Assembly (NCBI GenBank): GCA_017649485.1
Contig: JAGCGS010000025.1
Span: 1-64,000 of the forward strand
Source: Bacteroidaceae bacterium
Lineage (GTDB): Bacteria; Bacteroidota; Bacteroidia; Bacteroidales; Bacteroidaceae
Length of the DNA stretch: 64,000 bases
Direction of reading: 5' to 3'
The position numbers and the translations under genes were made by a program. This document shows, piece by piece, positions 37,953-46,559 of this stretch; position 1 is the first letter of the stretch, and each line of letters starts with the position of its first letter. The notes beneath the pieces are model-generated. The model was not told the DNA's origin and made no database searches. It was given only the letters and a program-made list of their open reading frames with translations.

Positions 37953-38468
37953 TTATGGCAAGGTTTTGAGATATTTAATACCAAAACCTTGCTGTTGATA
38001 TTCAACATGAACTATGCTATCATTATCCAGTCGCTCAACAGTGTGAATTAGTGCTGGCAACGAATCACGCTCGATACGAAAATCTATCAATTCATTTGCC
38101 ACATGGGAACCAAGCCAGAGAGGACGAATCATCTTGCCTTTATAGAGTTTGAAAAGAAAAAGGCGTTTGGCTGGTTGGGAAAAGAAACGGGTGGATTTGA
38201 TGACTCCTACTGCTATCTCTGGAAGGCCATCGGCATTGACATCGCCCCAATCGAAACGATATACGGGATAGGGCAATTTCCAAGATGAGAGTTCCTCACC
38301 ATCACGCTCGTAAGAGATTATAGACAGGCTATCGTGGATGCGATTTAGCTTCACTATCCCCCCATCCCATGCGAATGACTCTGGGTGTGAGGGGCGACAA
38401 GCTATCAAGCAAATGCCTAGGCAAACAGCAAATAACTTAAAATAATATGAAGGAGGACATTTTTCCAC
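37953..38468 (-). CDS. Small lipoprotein with FG-GAP-like motif
   Basis: The 171-aa lipoprotein has a hydrophobic start and lipobox CLIAC (C24). It contains DWGDVNADGLPEIAVGV near residues 73-89, resembling the calcium-binding FG-GAP/VCBS repeat. Its function is unknown. No in-frame ATG is available: the frame starts with GTG at 38468, only 5 bases after the promoter box TAACTTTG (38473-38480), so its message may be leaderless or start at another codon. Confidence 0.65.
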   Translation of the reverse strand: MEKCPPSYYFKLFAVCLGICLIACRPSHPESFAWDGGIVKLNRIHDSLSIISYERDGEELSSWKLPYPVYRFDWGDVNADGLPEIAVGVIKSTRFFSQPAKRLFLFKLYKGKMIRPLWLGSHVANELIDFRIERDSLPALIHTVERLDNDSIVHVEYQQQGFGIKYLKTLP

Positions 38469-38472
38469 AGTG

Positions 38473-38480
38473 CAAAGTTA
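38473..38480 (-). promoter_or_regulatory. -7 box of the small lipoprotein gene
   Basis: TAACTTTG on the minus strand matches TAnnTTTG and lies unusually close to the GTG start. Confidence 0.5.
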
Positions 38481-38502
38481 GCAATAATATGTAATTAATT
38501 AG

Positions 38503-38510
38503 TATCTTTG
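38503..38510 (+). promoter_or_regulatory. -7 box of the cardiolipin synthase gene
   Basis: TATCTTTG matches TAnnTTTG, 22 bases before the ATG at 38532, and is divergent from the lipoprotein promoter. Confidence 0.6.
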
Positions 38511-38531
38511 CAACGCCAAAGAGTTTAAAGC

Positions 38532-39884
38532 ATGTTTTTTTCAAAGATTACTTATATATATAAGATGTGGCTATGCTGCATAGTAGGCCTTTGCTTCTTT
38601 GCCCAGTTATGTCATGCCCAAAAGCAAATGACCAGAAGCGAGGCAACGTTTCGGTATTACCTACAGGAGAAAAATATCGACGTGACGCAGCACAATAGTC
38701 TGAAACTGTTCTTTAGTGGGCATGATAAATTTGAAGATCTGTTCAGTCATATCAATCAGGCTCAGCAGAACATTCACATGGAATACTTTAACTTTCGCAA
38801 TGACTCCATCGCGGGACTGACCTTCAAACTATTAGGAGAGAAAGCCCAGGAAGGCGTGACGGTGAGAGCCATGTATGACGCTTTTGGTAACTCATCGAAC
38901 AACCAGCCGCTGAAAAAAGTTCATACACAAGCCATCAAAGCTACGGGTGTGGAGTTGGTGGAGTTTGACCCTATCAGGTTCCCTTGGGTTAACCATATAG
39001 TGCCTCGCGACCACCGAAAGATTGTGGTTATTGATGGTAAGACCGGCTATACAGGGGGTATGAACATTGCTGACTACTATGTAGTTGGCCTGGAGGAAAT
39101 TGGTGAATGGCATGATATACACATGCGACTGGAAGGACCTGTGGTGAGTAAGCTGCAGAACATTTTCCTGAAGATGTGGAACAAAGAGACGAAGCAACAA
39201 GTGTTGAGCGAGCAACGGACACTGGTGATGGATATGACAGCTGAGAGAACGCCTAACACAGACCAGCCAGAAAGTATGGTGGCACAACAGACATTGGATG
39301 AACGCATCGAACTGGTGGGCAAGCGCACCCATGAAGAAGTGGATATTGCCATTGTGGACCGTTCACCAGGCAAGTCTTCAGATGCTATTAGAAAGGCGTA
39401 TGTGAAAGCGTTGGACAGTGCAGATGACCATGTTCAGATTGTGAACCCCTACTTTGTGCCTACCAACTCGGTGAGAAGGGCGATTAAGCGGGCTCTGAAA
39501 CGTGGCGTGGAGGTTGAGATAATGATTCCTGCGAAGTCTGACATCGGATTTACGCCAGAGACAGGTGAGCTGGTGGCGTATAGACTGATGAAGCGGGGAG
39601 CAAAGGTATATCTGTTCGATGGCGGCTTCCACCACTCGAAGGTGATGATGGTGGATAGCACATTCTGTACTGTCGGTACCGCCAACTTAGACAGTAGAAG
39701 TCTGCGTTATGACTTTGAGACTAATGCGTTTATCTTTGACCAAGGGACTACAGATGAGCTGGGTACAATGTTTGAACGCGACAAGCGAAACAGTCATCCG
39801 TTGGACAGAGAGTATTGGAAGAAACGCAGCAAGTGGAAGAAGTTTGTGGGATGGTTAGGTAATTTGCTAACTCCTTTCTTGTAA
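38532..39884 (+). CDS. Cardiolipin synthase-like phospholipase D protein
   Basis: The 450-aa protein has two phospholipase D (HKD) motifs: H161-x-K163-x4-D168 in HRKIVVIDG and H368-x-K370-x4-D375 in HSKVMMVDS. Enzymes of this type join two phosphatidylglycerols into cardiolipin. It has one N-terminal hydrophobic segment ending in CHAQ, which looks like a signal peptide rather than the two membrane helices of classic ClsA. So the catalytic part probably faces the periplasm. It has its own promoter; thyA follows 50 bases later with another one. Confidence 0.85.
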   Translation: MFFSKITYIYKMWLCCIVGLCFFAQLCHAQKQMTRSEATFRYYLQEKNIDVTQHNSLKLFFSGHDKFEDLFSHINQAQQNIHMEYFNFRNDSIAGLTFKLLGEKAQEGVTVRAMYDAFGNSSNNQPLKKVHTQAIKATGVELVEFDPIRFPWVNHIVPRDHRKIVVIDGKTGYTGGMNIADYYVVGLEEIGEWHDIHMRLEGPVVSKLQNIFLKMWNKETKQQVLSEQRTLVMDMTAERTPNTDQPESMVAQQTLDERIELVGKRTHEEVDIAIVDRSPGKSSDAIRKAYVKALDSADDHVQIVNPYFVPTNSVRRAIKRALKRGVEVEIMIPAKSDIGFTPETGELVAYRLMKRGAKVYLFDGGFHHSKVMMVDSTFCTVGTANLDSRSLRYDFETNAFIFDQGTTDELGTMFERDKRNSHPLDREYWKKRSKWKKFVGWLGNLLTPFL

Positions 39885-39909
39885 AATTCGTGGACATGAG
39901 TTATCTTTG
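39879..39909 (+). promoter_or_regulatory. Promoter of thyA-folA
   Basis: TTG at 39879-39881 and TATCTTTG at 39902-39909 are 20 bases apart. The thyA ATG follows after 24 bases. Confidence 0.65.
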
Positions 39910-39933
39910 TAATTAGTAAACGGTAAGCTAATA

Positions 39934-40728
39934 ATGAAACAGTATTTGGATTTATTGAAGAGAGTAAAGGCTGAAGGTGTGGAAAAAAGCGACCGCACTG
40001 GTACGGGTACCATCAGTATATTTGGCCATCAGATGAGGTTTAACCTGAATGAAGGTTTCCCGTTGCTGACTACCAAAAAACTACATTTGAAGTCTATCAT
40101 CTATGAACTACTTTGGTTCTTAAAAGGTGATACGAATGTGCATTACCTACAGGAGAATGGTGTTCGTATCTGGAACGAATGGGCGGATGCCGATGGCAAT
40201 CTCGGACCTGTTTATGGTCACCAATGGCGTTCTTGGGAAACAACTGATGGCAAAGTGATTGACCAGATTAGCGAGGTGGTAGAAACAATCAAGCACAACC
40301 CAGACTCACGCCGTATTATGGTTTGCTCATGGAATGTTGGTGACCTGCCTCACATGGCTCTTCCACCCTGCCATTGCTTGTTCCAGTTCTATATTGCCAA
40401 TGGCACCCTGAGTCTTCAACTGTACCAGCGCAGTGCAGACATTTTCCTGGGTGTGCCTTTTAACATTGCTTCGTATGCCTTGCTATTGCAAATGATGGCC
40501 CAGGTGACAGGACTGAAAGCCGGTGATTTTGTACATACTTTCGGTGATGCACATATTTACTTGAACCACTTGGAGCAAGTGGACTTACAGCTAACGCGTG
40601 AGCCAAGACCACTTCCTAAGATGCAAATCAATCCTGATGTAAAGAGCATCTTTGACTTTAAGTATGAAGATTTTGAGCTGACTGATTATAACCCCTGGCC
40701 TCACATAGCAGGAAAAGTATCTGTATAA
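39934..40728 (+). CDS. thyA: Thymidylate synthase
   Basis: ThyA (264 aa) methylates dUMP to dTMP with methylene-tetrahydrofolate, producing dihydrofolate. The nucleophile C146 sits in [11 protein letters not shown], as in E. coli. Other marks are [18 protein letters not shown] near the start and [18 protein letters not shown] near 170. The length equals the E. coli enzyme. folA, which recycles its folate product, starts 3 bases after the stop. Confidence 0.97.
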   Translation: MKQYLDLLKRVKAEGVEKSDRTGTGTISIFGHQMRFNLNEGFPLLTTKKLHLKSIIYELLWFLKGDTNVHYLQENGVRIWNEWADADGNLGPVYGHQWRSWETTDGKVIDQISEVVETIKHNPDSRRIMVCSWNVGDLPHMALPPCHCLFQFYIANGTLSLQLYQRSADIFLGVPFNIASYALLLQMMAQVTGLKAGDFVHTFGDAHIYLNHLEQVDLQLTREPRPLPKMQINPDVKSIFDFKYEDFELTDYNPWPHIAGKVSV

Positions 40729-40731
40729 CCG

Positions 40732-41220
40732 ATGATAGCAATAATAGCCGCCATAGACAAGAACAATGCACTGGGCTTTAAGAATAAGCTGTTGTTTTAC
40801 CTACCTGATGACTTAAAGCGTTTCAAGGCATTGACAACAGGTCACACTGTTGTGATGGGCAGGAAGACTTTCGACTCTCTGCCCAAAGGGGCTTTGCCCA
40901 ACCGCAGAAATATCGTATTGAGCCGCAGCACCAAGCTGGTATTGCCAGGTGCAGAAGTGTATCCTTCGTTAGAGGAGGCGATGAAGCACTGTGCAGATGA
41001 TGAAGAGGTATTCATCATGGGTGGAGCAAGTGTCTATCGCCAAGCAATGCCACTGGCCGACAAGCTATACCTGACGGAGATAAAAGCAGAAGCACAACAG
41101 GCTGATGTTTATTTCCCCGCCATTGACCATAATGTGTGGCACGAAACAAAAAGGGATGTCCATCATACTGACGACAGACACCCCTATGATTTCGCTTTCG
41201 TAGATTACGAAAGATATTAA
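40732..41220 (+). CDS. folA: Dihydrofolate reductase
   Basis: This enzyme (162 aa) reduces dihydrofolate to tetrahydrofolate with NADPH. It shows IIAAIDKNNALGFKNKLLFY (substrate/cofactor loop), LPDDLKRFKALTTGHTVVMG, GRKTFDSLP and FIMGGASVYRQAM. Length and motif order are normal. It forms the thyA-folA operon. It ends 6 bases before the convergent Lrp-family gene. Confidence 0.96.
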   Translation: MIAIIAAIDKNNALGFKNKLLFYLPDDLKRFKALTTGHTVVMGRKTFDSLPKGALPNRRNIVLSRSTKLVLPGAEVYPSLEEAMKHCADDEEVFIMGGASVYRQAMPLADKLYLTEIKAEAQQADVYFPAIDHNVWHETKRDVHHTDDRHPYDFAFVDYERY

Positions 41221-41226
41221 TTGTCT

Positions 41227-41706
41227 TTATTTTATTTCGCCGGTAATGGTCTCTACTGGCAACTGTCTCTTTATTGCTTCGTTGAAAGAAATAATCGTTT
41301 CTGTTCGGGCGAGACTTAGAGGTTGCAGCTTATCATGAATAACGCTCAGCAGATGATGATTGTTGCGGGCATATATCTTGATAAACATGTCATACTGACC
41401 TGTTGTATAGTGACATTCAACCACCTCAGGAATATTCTTCAAAGCTTCTGTTACATTTTCAAAAGAAGATGGGTCCTTCAGGTATAGGCCAATATACGCA
41501 CAAGTTTCAAATCCCACGCTTTCGGGATCAACAATAAACTGGGAGCCTTTCAAAACACCTATAGCAGAGAGTTTCTGCACTCTTTGGTGAATAGCAGCTC
41601 CGGAAACATTACAAGCCCTTGCAACTTCCAAAAAGGGAACGCGAGCATCATTCGCGATCATTTTTAGAATCTTCTTGTCAAGGGCGTCTAATTGATGATG
41701 TGCCAT
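41227..41706 (-). CDS. Lrp/AsnC-family transcriptional regulator
   Basis: The 159-aa protein has an N-terminal winged helix-turn-helix (LDKKILKMIANDARVPFLEV, then CNVSGAAIHQRVQKL) and a C-terminal RAM ligand domain (YIGLYLKDPSSFENVTEALK, then CHYTTGQYDMFIKIYA). Such feast/famine regulators respond to amino acids. Target genes are unknown; the divergent M64 peptidase gene shares its control region. It converges on folA. Confidence 0.9.
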   Translation of the reverse strand: MAHHQLDALDKKILKMIANDARVPFLEVARACNVSGAAIHQRVQKLSAIGVLKGSQFIVDPESVGFETCAYIGLYLKDPSSFENVTEALKNIPEVVECHYTTGQYDMFIKIYARNNHHLLSVIHDKLQPLSLARTETIISFNEAIKRQLPVETITGEIK

Positions 41707-41745
41707 TTTTATTACAAATTAATCGTATTAATAGTTATTTATTGG

Positions 41746-41753
41746 CAAAGGTA
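41746..41753 (-). promoter_or_regulatory. -7 box of the Lrp-family gene
   Basis: TACCTTTG on the minus strand, with CTTG (41774-41777) 20 bases upstream. It overlaps the control region of the divergent gene. Confidence 0.6.
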
Positions 41754-41765
41754 AATAAAATTGAC

Positions 41766-41773
41766 TAAATTTG
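41766..41773 (+). promoter_or_regulatory. -7 box of the M64 peptidase gene
   Basis: TAAATTTG with ATTG (41741-41744) 21 bases upstream. The two divergent -7 boxes are only 12 bases apart, so the promoters overlap. Confidence 0.6.
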
Positions 41774-41801
41774 CAAGAAGAAAACAAATATAATAGAAAA
41801 T

Positions 41802-43070
41802 ATGAAGAAAATGTTTATCGCCGTATGGCTTTTATTAGCTGCTTCCGCTATGCAGGCTCAGAATTTTGAAGACTTTTTTACCGACAGAACACTTCGAGTA
41901 GATTATGTCTTTACAGGTAATGACCATGAGCAGCAAATAGCATTGGACGAATTGTCGGCCTATCCAGGATGGGCTGGGCGCAGAAAGCATTTGTCGGAGA
42001 TGCCACTGGAGAGCCATGGACAGTTGGTGATGCGAGATAAGGCAACAGGACGAATAATTTATGCCACATCATTCTCATCACTCTTTCAGGAATGGACAGC
42101 TACAGACGAGGCAAAAGAGGTGACGAAGAGTTTCGAGAATTGCTTCCAGATGCCTTTCCCAAAGGAGACTGCTGAGGTTGAGATTACATTAATGAACTAC
42201 CGTCATGAGGTGATGGCAAAGCTGAAACATACGGTTGACCCTTCCGACATTTTGATTCGCCAGAAAGGGAGGGAGCTTGTAACGCCTCATAAATATACAG
42301 TTAAGAATGGTTCACCTGCTGAGTGCATCGATATTGCCATCTTGGCGGAGGGATATAGACCTGAGGAAATGGAATTATTTTATGAGGATGCAGCAAAAGT
42401 GAGTGAGTTTCTCTATAGCTATGAGCCTTTTAAATCATTACAGCATAAATTCAACTTCGTAGCAGTGGCCACTGAATCTATAGACAGTGGGGTAAGTGTA
42501 CCTAAGAGAGACGAATGGAAGCAAACTTCATTCAGCTCTAACTATAGCACCTTCTACTCAGACCGCTATCTGACCACCTCCCGCCTGAAATCTGTGCACG
42601 ACGCCTTGGCAGGTATTCCTTATGAGCACATTATTGTACTGGCTAACACGGAGGAATATGGTGGAGGTGGTATCTATAACTCATTGATGTTGACAGCTGC
42701 TCATCACAGCACATTCCGTCCCGTAGTGGTACATGAATTCGGACACAGCTTTGCCGGTTTAGCAGATGAATATTTCTATGATGACGATGTGATGTCTGGT
42801 AGCTATCCACTAGACATTGAACCATGGGAACCCAATATCACCACACTGGTGAACTTCGACAGCAAATGGAAAGATATGTTGAAGAAAGGTACACCTATAC
42901 CAACCATCAACCAAGATACTCCAGTTGGAGTATTTGAGGGAGGTGGGTATTCATCGAGAGGAGTTTATCGCCCTGCTTTCGATTGCCGCATGCGAACAAA
43001 TAGCAGTCCAGAGTTCTGTCCGGTATGCGACAGAGCCATCCGAAGGATTGTAGATTTCTATACTGAATAA
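41802..43070 (+). CDS. Exported M64-family (IgA peptidase-like) metallopeptidase
   Basis: The 422-aa protein has a signal peptide ending in MQAQ. The zinc site is HEFGH at residues 311-315 followed by SFAGLADEY. The N-terminal 130 residues (TLRVDYVFTGND) fit the M64 N-terminal domain. The type enzyme cleaves human IgA, but most members in gut and rumen bacteria have no tested substrate. It is monocistronic with its own promoter and terminator, and divergent from an Lrp-family regulator that may control it. Confidence 0.88.
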   Translation: MKKMFIAVWLLLAASAMQAQNFEDFFTDRTLRVDYVFTGNDHEQQIALDELSAYPGWAGRRKHLSEMPLESHGQLVMRDKATGRIIYATSFSSLFQEWTATDEAKEVTKSFENCFQMPFPKETAEVEITLMNYRHEVMAKLKHTVDPSDILIRQKGRELVTPHKYTVKNGSPAECIDIAILAEGYRPEEMELFYEDAAKVSEFLYSYEPFKSLQHKFNFVAVATESIDSGVSVPKRDEWKQTSFSSNYSTFYSDRYLTTSRLKSVHDALAGIPYEHIIVLANTEEYGGGGIYNSLMLTAAHHSTFRPVVVHEFGHSFAGLADEYFYDDDVMSGSYPLDIEPWEPNITTLVNFDSKWKDMLKKGTPIPTINQDTPVGVFEGGGYSSRGVYRPAFDCRMRTNSSPEFCPVCDRAIRRIVDFYTE

Positions 43071-43103
43071 AAAAGGTCATCGGTAATTCCGACGACCTTT
43101 TTT
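43069..43103. terminator. Bidirectional terminator
   Basis: AAAAAAGGTCATCGG pairs with CCGACGACCTTTTTT apart from one mismatch, with a 5-base loop. It lies between the convergent M64 and exbD genes. Confidence 0.82.
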
Positions 43104-43122
43104 AATTCTTTGCCTTAACTAC

Positions 43123-43587
43123 TTACTGACGTTTAGCAGCAGAATAGTTAATCTTCAACGCATAAGCCCTACGAAGTGCCTCCTTGATATCGGTCACGAT
43201 ACCCATCTTGGTATCACGGTCTACCTTCAAAGAAACTGTCATCTGTGGTTGATCCTCCTCTTTCATACTAGCGCGCTCACCAATAATATAGTCTTGGATC
43301 TCTGCGGTTTCAGCGAATGAATCGTTCAACTGGATGCGTGTTTCATCACCCAAAGTCTTACGGAACTCCTGTGTAGGCTTACCTACATAGATGAAAGTAA
43401 CCAAAGACTTCTTTTCCAGTTTTTCCAGCTCAGTTCCCTGAGGAGCTCTAAACTCAACCTTCAAAGTAACCTCACGCATTGTTGTTACCATCATAAAGAA
43501 GAACAACAGAGTAAAGATCAAGTCAGGAAGAGAAGATGTGTTCATACGTGGCATACCACGCTTACCAGTCTTACTAAATTTTCCCAT
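43123..43587 (-). CDS. ExbD/TolR-family biopolymer transport protein (second copy)
   Basis: This 154-aa inner-membrane protein has one N-terminal transmembrane helix (LPDLIFTLLFFFMMVTTMRE) and a periplasmic domain. The charged residue D at the helix edge needed for proton use is present (SSLPD). With ExbB it powers TonB-dependent uptake through the outer membrane. It is the last gene of exbB-(membrane protein)-exbD-exbD; it follows the first exbD by 2 bases. Confidence 0.9.
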   Translation of the reverse strand: MGKFSKTGKRGMPRMNTSSLPDLIFTLLFFFMMVTTMREVTLKVEFRAPQGTELEKLEKKSLVTFIYVGKPTQEFRKTLGDETRIQLNDSFAETAEIQDYIIGERASMKEEDQPQMTVSLKVDRDTKMGIVTDIKEALRRAYALKINYSAAKRQ

Positions 43588-43589
43588 AA

Positions 43590-44177
43590 TTACTTGTCTC
43601 CATACTTTTTAGGTTCAGCCTCTGAGATATTCTGCGGATAAACCGTACGGATATCTTCCTGCTGGATTTCATCACAATCGGCATACGCCTTACCAAATCT
43701 GGCAGTTGCCAGCTCGTCACGCAACTCATTATATGCTGCCACCAGTTCATTCTGTACAGCGATATATGAGTTATAAGAGGTACCACGGTCACAACGCAGA
43801 GAGATTACATGGTTGGTAGTAGCTTCCATATCACCCAACAGGTTGGTATGTACCACATGCTTCTCTGGTTTGTTAGCTTCGTTGGCCTCATTAGCAATAA
43901 ACTCTTTAGCTTTCTTACGAAGATCACCTACTCCTACATACTCACCTCCACACAATAACTGGTCTTGGAAGTTGAGGAATACCTGCAATACGTTACGCTC
44001 CTTCAGCTTGATATCATCGTTCTTCTGGTTCTGCTCAGGTGGAGGTGGCAAACGACGTGCCAGACCCTGGTCAGTATCCATAGAAGTTGTCAGCAAGAAG
44101 AAGATCAACAACAGGAAGGAGATATCCGCAGTAGAGCTTGAGTTTAGTTCAGGAACTTCCTTTTTGCCTTTTGCCAT
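43590..44177 (-). CDS. ExbD/TolR-family biopolymer transport protein (first copy)
   Basis: The 195-aa protein has one membrane helix (TADISFLLLIFFLLTTSM) with the essential aspartate D18 and a longer periplasmic domain than the second copy. Two different ExbD proteins in one cluster are usual for Bacteroidales and may form a mixed dimer in the ExbB ring. It lies 20 bases after the four-helix membrane gene. Confidence 0.9.
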   Translation of the reverse strand: MAKGKKEVPELNSSSTADISFLLLIFFLLTTSMDTDQGLARRLPPPPEQNQKNDDIKLKERNVLQVFLNFQDQLLCGGEYVGVGDLRKKAKEFIANEANEANKPEKHVVHTNLLGDMEATTNHVISLRCDRGTSYNSYIAVQNELVAAYNELRDELATARFGKAYADCDEIQQEDIRTVYPQNISEAEPKKYGDK

Positions 44178-44197
44178 CTTTATATCTCCTATTTAAA

Positions 44198-44686
44198 TTA
44201 CAAACCAATTCTCTTCTTGATACCTGAACCAATCATCAGGATGATCATCACAGTTACCAGGAAACCGATAGTGTAGATGAACATGTCGGCTACAGCCAGC
44301 CATGGAGCAGTATTCTCATCGCCAGTATAACCTACCAATTGGAGAGGTTCGTTGCTACCCATTGAATAAGTAACAACCATCAGCACTACTAAAGCTATAA
44401 CGCCAATCAATGACTCAAGCGCAGCCTTAGGACTATCTTTCAGATCAGAGAAGAATCTGATAACGAAAGCCAGCACGGTAACGACAATGGCAATAATCAC
44501 CAAAGCGTAAACCCAGTACAGCAAAGTGTTTGTCTGCGCTGGCTCAGAATATGATGTATCGGCAACCAAACGATTAGCAGGATCAGCCTCACCTCCGAAG
44601 AAGAAAGCGGCGAACACAATAATCGTAATGATGAACAAGCACCACAGGATTCCGCCAGATACGTTTTGTATCCTAAATTTCTTCAT
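44198..44686 (-). CDS. Four-helix membrane protein of the exb cluster
   Basis: The 162-aa protein has four hydrophobic segments (about residues 12-30, 56-80, 88-107 and 132-155). I do not recognise a named family, but its place between exbB and exbD, all spaced 20-25 bases apart, argues for a role in the same energy-transducing complex or its assembly. Confidence 0.75.
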   Translation of the reverse strand: MKKFRIQNVSGGILWCLFIITIIVFAAFFFGGEADPANRLVADTSYSEPAQTNTLLYWVYALVIIAIVVTVLAFVIRFFSDLKDSPKAALESLIGVIALVVLMVVTYSMGSNEPLQLVGYTGDENTAPWLAVADMFIYTIGFLVTVMIILMIGSGIKKRIGL

Positions 44687-44710
44687 AATACTTTGTCTCC
44701 TTGAAATTAA

Positions 44711-45448
44711 TTACTTCTTATACTTCAGGTTATACTTTGTGATGAGGTCGAGCAGAGTAACTGAAGAATCCTCCATGTCACTGTTGATAGACTCGATCTT
44801 TGTCAATACGTAGTTGTAGAACAACTGCAGAATCAAAGCAACAACGATACCGAAGATAGTAGTAATCAAAGCGACCTTCATACCACCTGCAACAACTGTT
44901 GGGCTGATATCACCAACCTGCTGGATAGTATCGAATGCCTGCACCATACCGATCACAGTTCCCAAGAATCCGAGAGATGGAGCCATTGCGATGAACAAGG
45001 TGATCCAAGAGCAGCCTTTCTCCAGATAACCTGCCTGAACGCCACCATAAGAAACAACAGAACGTTCAACTGTATCCAGACCCTGGTCAATTCTCATCAG
45101 ACCCTGATAGTAGATAGAAGCGATAGGACCACGAGTATTACGAGCGATGTCCTTAGCAGCCTCAACGTCACCGTTTTCCAGCGCATTCTCAATCTTACCA
45201 ATGAACTTCTTGGTGTTAATCTCTGCCAAGCTCAGATAAATGATACGCTCAACACAGAATGCCAAACCGATAACCAATGCGATGGCTACCAAGCTCATGA
45301 ATGAAGCAGAACCTTCGATGAAGTAACGCTTCAATGTCTTGTGAATACTCTGACCTTCTACTGAAGCAACTTCAGCGTCCTGAGCCATAGCTGTAGAGCC
45401 AAATGAAAAGACTCCTAACATAGCAACAATTGCAAAGAACTTTTTCAT
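44711..45448 (-). CDS. exbB: ExbB/MotA/TolQ-family proton channel
   Basis: The 245-aa protein has a signal-like first helix (MLGVFSFGSTAMAQ), a second helix near 50-70 and a pair of helices in the C-terminal half (SWITLFIAMAPSLGFLGTVI, GMVQAF; then VAGGMKVALITTIFGIVVAL) typical of ExbB. It forms the inner-membrane motor with ExbD that energises TonB. It opens the cluster of four genes. The tRNA-Ser gene lies only 79 bases upstream in the same direction, and no clear -7 box is seen between them. Confidence 0.92.
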   Translation of the reverse strand: MKKFFAIVAMLGVFSFGSTAMAQDAEVASVEGQSIHKTLKRYFIEGSASFMSLVAIALVIGLAFCVERIIYLSLAEINTKKFIGKIENALENGDVEAAKDIARNTRGPIASIYYQGLMRIDQGLDTVERSVVSYGGVQAGYLEKGCSWITLFIAMAPSLGFLGTVIGMVQAFDTIQQVGDISPTVVAGGMKVALITTIFGIVVALILQLFYNYVLTKIESINSDMEDSSVTLLDLITKYNLKYKK

Positions 45449-45527
45449 TGTCTAACTGTTTTTGATTAATTAATTAAATTACTATTATTGTTTTTATTTT
45501 TAGTTCAACATCATGTTACGCCATCTG

Positions 45528-45615
45528 CGGAGAGAGGGGGATTCGAACCCCCGAAACGCTTTTGGCGTTTACACGCTTTCCAGGCGTGCCTCTTCAACCA
45601 CTCGAGCATCTCTCC
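45528..45615 (-). tRNA. tRNA-Ser (anticodon GGA)
   Basis: Read on the minus strand, the 88-base gene folds as a class II tRNA: acceptor GGAGAGA/TCTCTCC, D arm around GCTCGAGTGG, anticodon arm CACGC-CTGGAAA-GCGTG with anticodon GGA, a long variable arm AAACGC/GCGTTT, and T arm GGGGG-TTCGAAT-CCCCC. The discriminator is G, and CCA is not encoded. It serves the codons UCC and UCU. Confidence 0.97.
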
Positions 45616-45776
45616 TCACGGCACCAATCTGAAATCGGGCTAAAATTACAAAAAATTTCTGAACCCACCATCTTTTCGGCAACAAATCTGTCATTTTTTT
45701 TTTCCTTTCCCTCTTTTCCACCTATTTTTAGGTACAAAACAGGTATTTTTTAAAGAAAATTAAGTTTCAGCAACCG

Positions 45777-46559
45777 CTATTGTGCCGCAAACATTCGCAA
45801 GGCATTATTTGTAGTTTGAGTTGCCACTTTCTCAGGTGAAAGACTCAAAACCTCTGCCACCTTCATCAAGGTATAGCGGATGTATGAACTTTCATTTCTT
45901 TCTCCCCTATGCGGCACAGGTGTCAGATAGGGTGAATCAGTTTCCAGTACAATTCTCTCAAACGGTATACTGGGCAGCACTGCCGGAATAGCCGATTTCT
46001 TAAAAGTAACTATGCCATTCACACCAATCATGAACCGTTCGAACTGCAGCATCAGTTCAGCTTCCTCGGAATCACCAGTAAAGCTGTGGAAGATTCCCCT
46101 CAAAGCAGTGTCTTTGTAGGGAAGCAATACCTTATATATATAGTGTATAGCTTTCCGACAATGTACCACAATGGGTAGGTTCATCTCCAGCGCCCACTTT
46201 ATCTGCGTGTCGAACACCTCCAGTTGCTGTTCCAAAAAGGTATCGTCCCAATAAAGATCGATGCCTATCTCACCTACAGCTACGAACTTGTCTCGATGCG
46301 CCTCCAGGCACTGGCGAACCTGCTGCAATGCTATGTCAAAGTTTTCGTTTACCGAGGTGGGATGTAATCCCATCATCGGGAAACAATAACCATTGTTATC
46401 TTCACAAACCTGCAACAACCTGTCTAAAGTCGTTTCATCAATATTGGGCATGTAGATTCGGCTTACACCTTCCTCTTTCGCCCTTTTCAACACTTCTGCA
46501 CGGTCGGCGTCAAACTCTTCGGTAAAGAGATGCGAATGGGTGTCTATCATCCGCAGCAT
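45777..46559 (-). CDS. TatD-family metal-dependent hydrolase (DNase)
   Basis: The 260-aa protein is a TIM-barrel metallo-hydrolase with IDTHSHLF at the N-terminus, GLHPTSV near 62, AVGEIGIDLYWD near 91, PIVVHCRKA near 126, IFHSFTGD near 150 and LETDSPYLTPVPHRG near 200. The family repairs or degrades DNA. Its ATG shares one base with the stop of the prenyl synthase (TGATG), so the two genes are translationally coupled, although the functions differ. A GTG at 46562 would add one residue and is less likely. Confidence 0.92.
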   Translation of the reverse strand: MLRMIDTHSHLFTEEFDADRAEVLKRAKEEGVSRIYMPNIDETTLDRLLQVCEDNNGYCFPMMGLHPTSVNENFDIALQQVRQCLEAHRDKFVAVGEIGIDLYWDDTFLEQQLEVFDTQIKWALEMNLPIVVHCRKAIHYIYKVLLPYKDTALRGIFHSFTGDSEEAELMLQFERFMIGVNGIVTFKKSAIPAVLPSIPFERIVLETDSPYLTPVPHRGERNESSYIRYTLMKVAEVLSLSPEKVATQTTNNALRMFAAQ

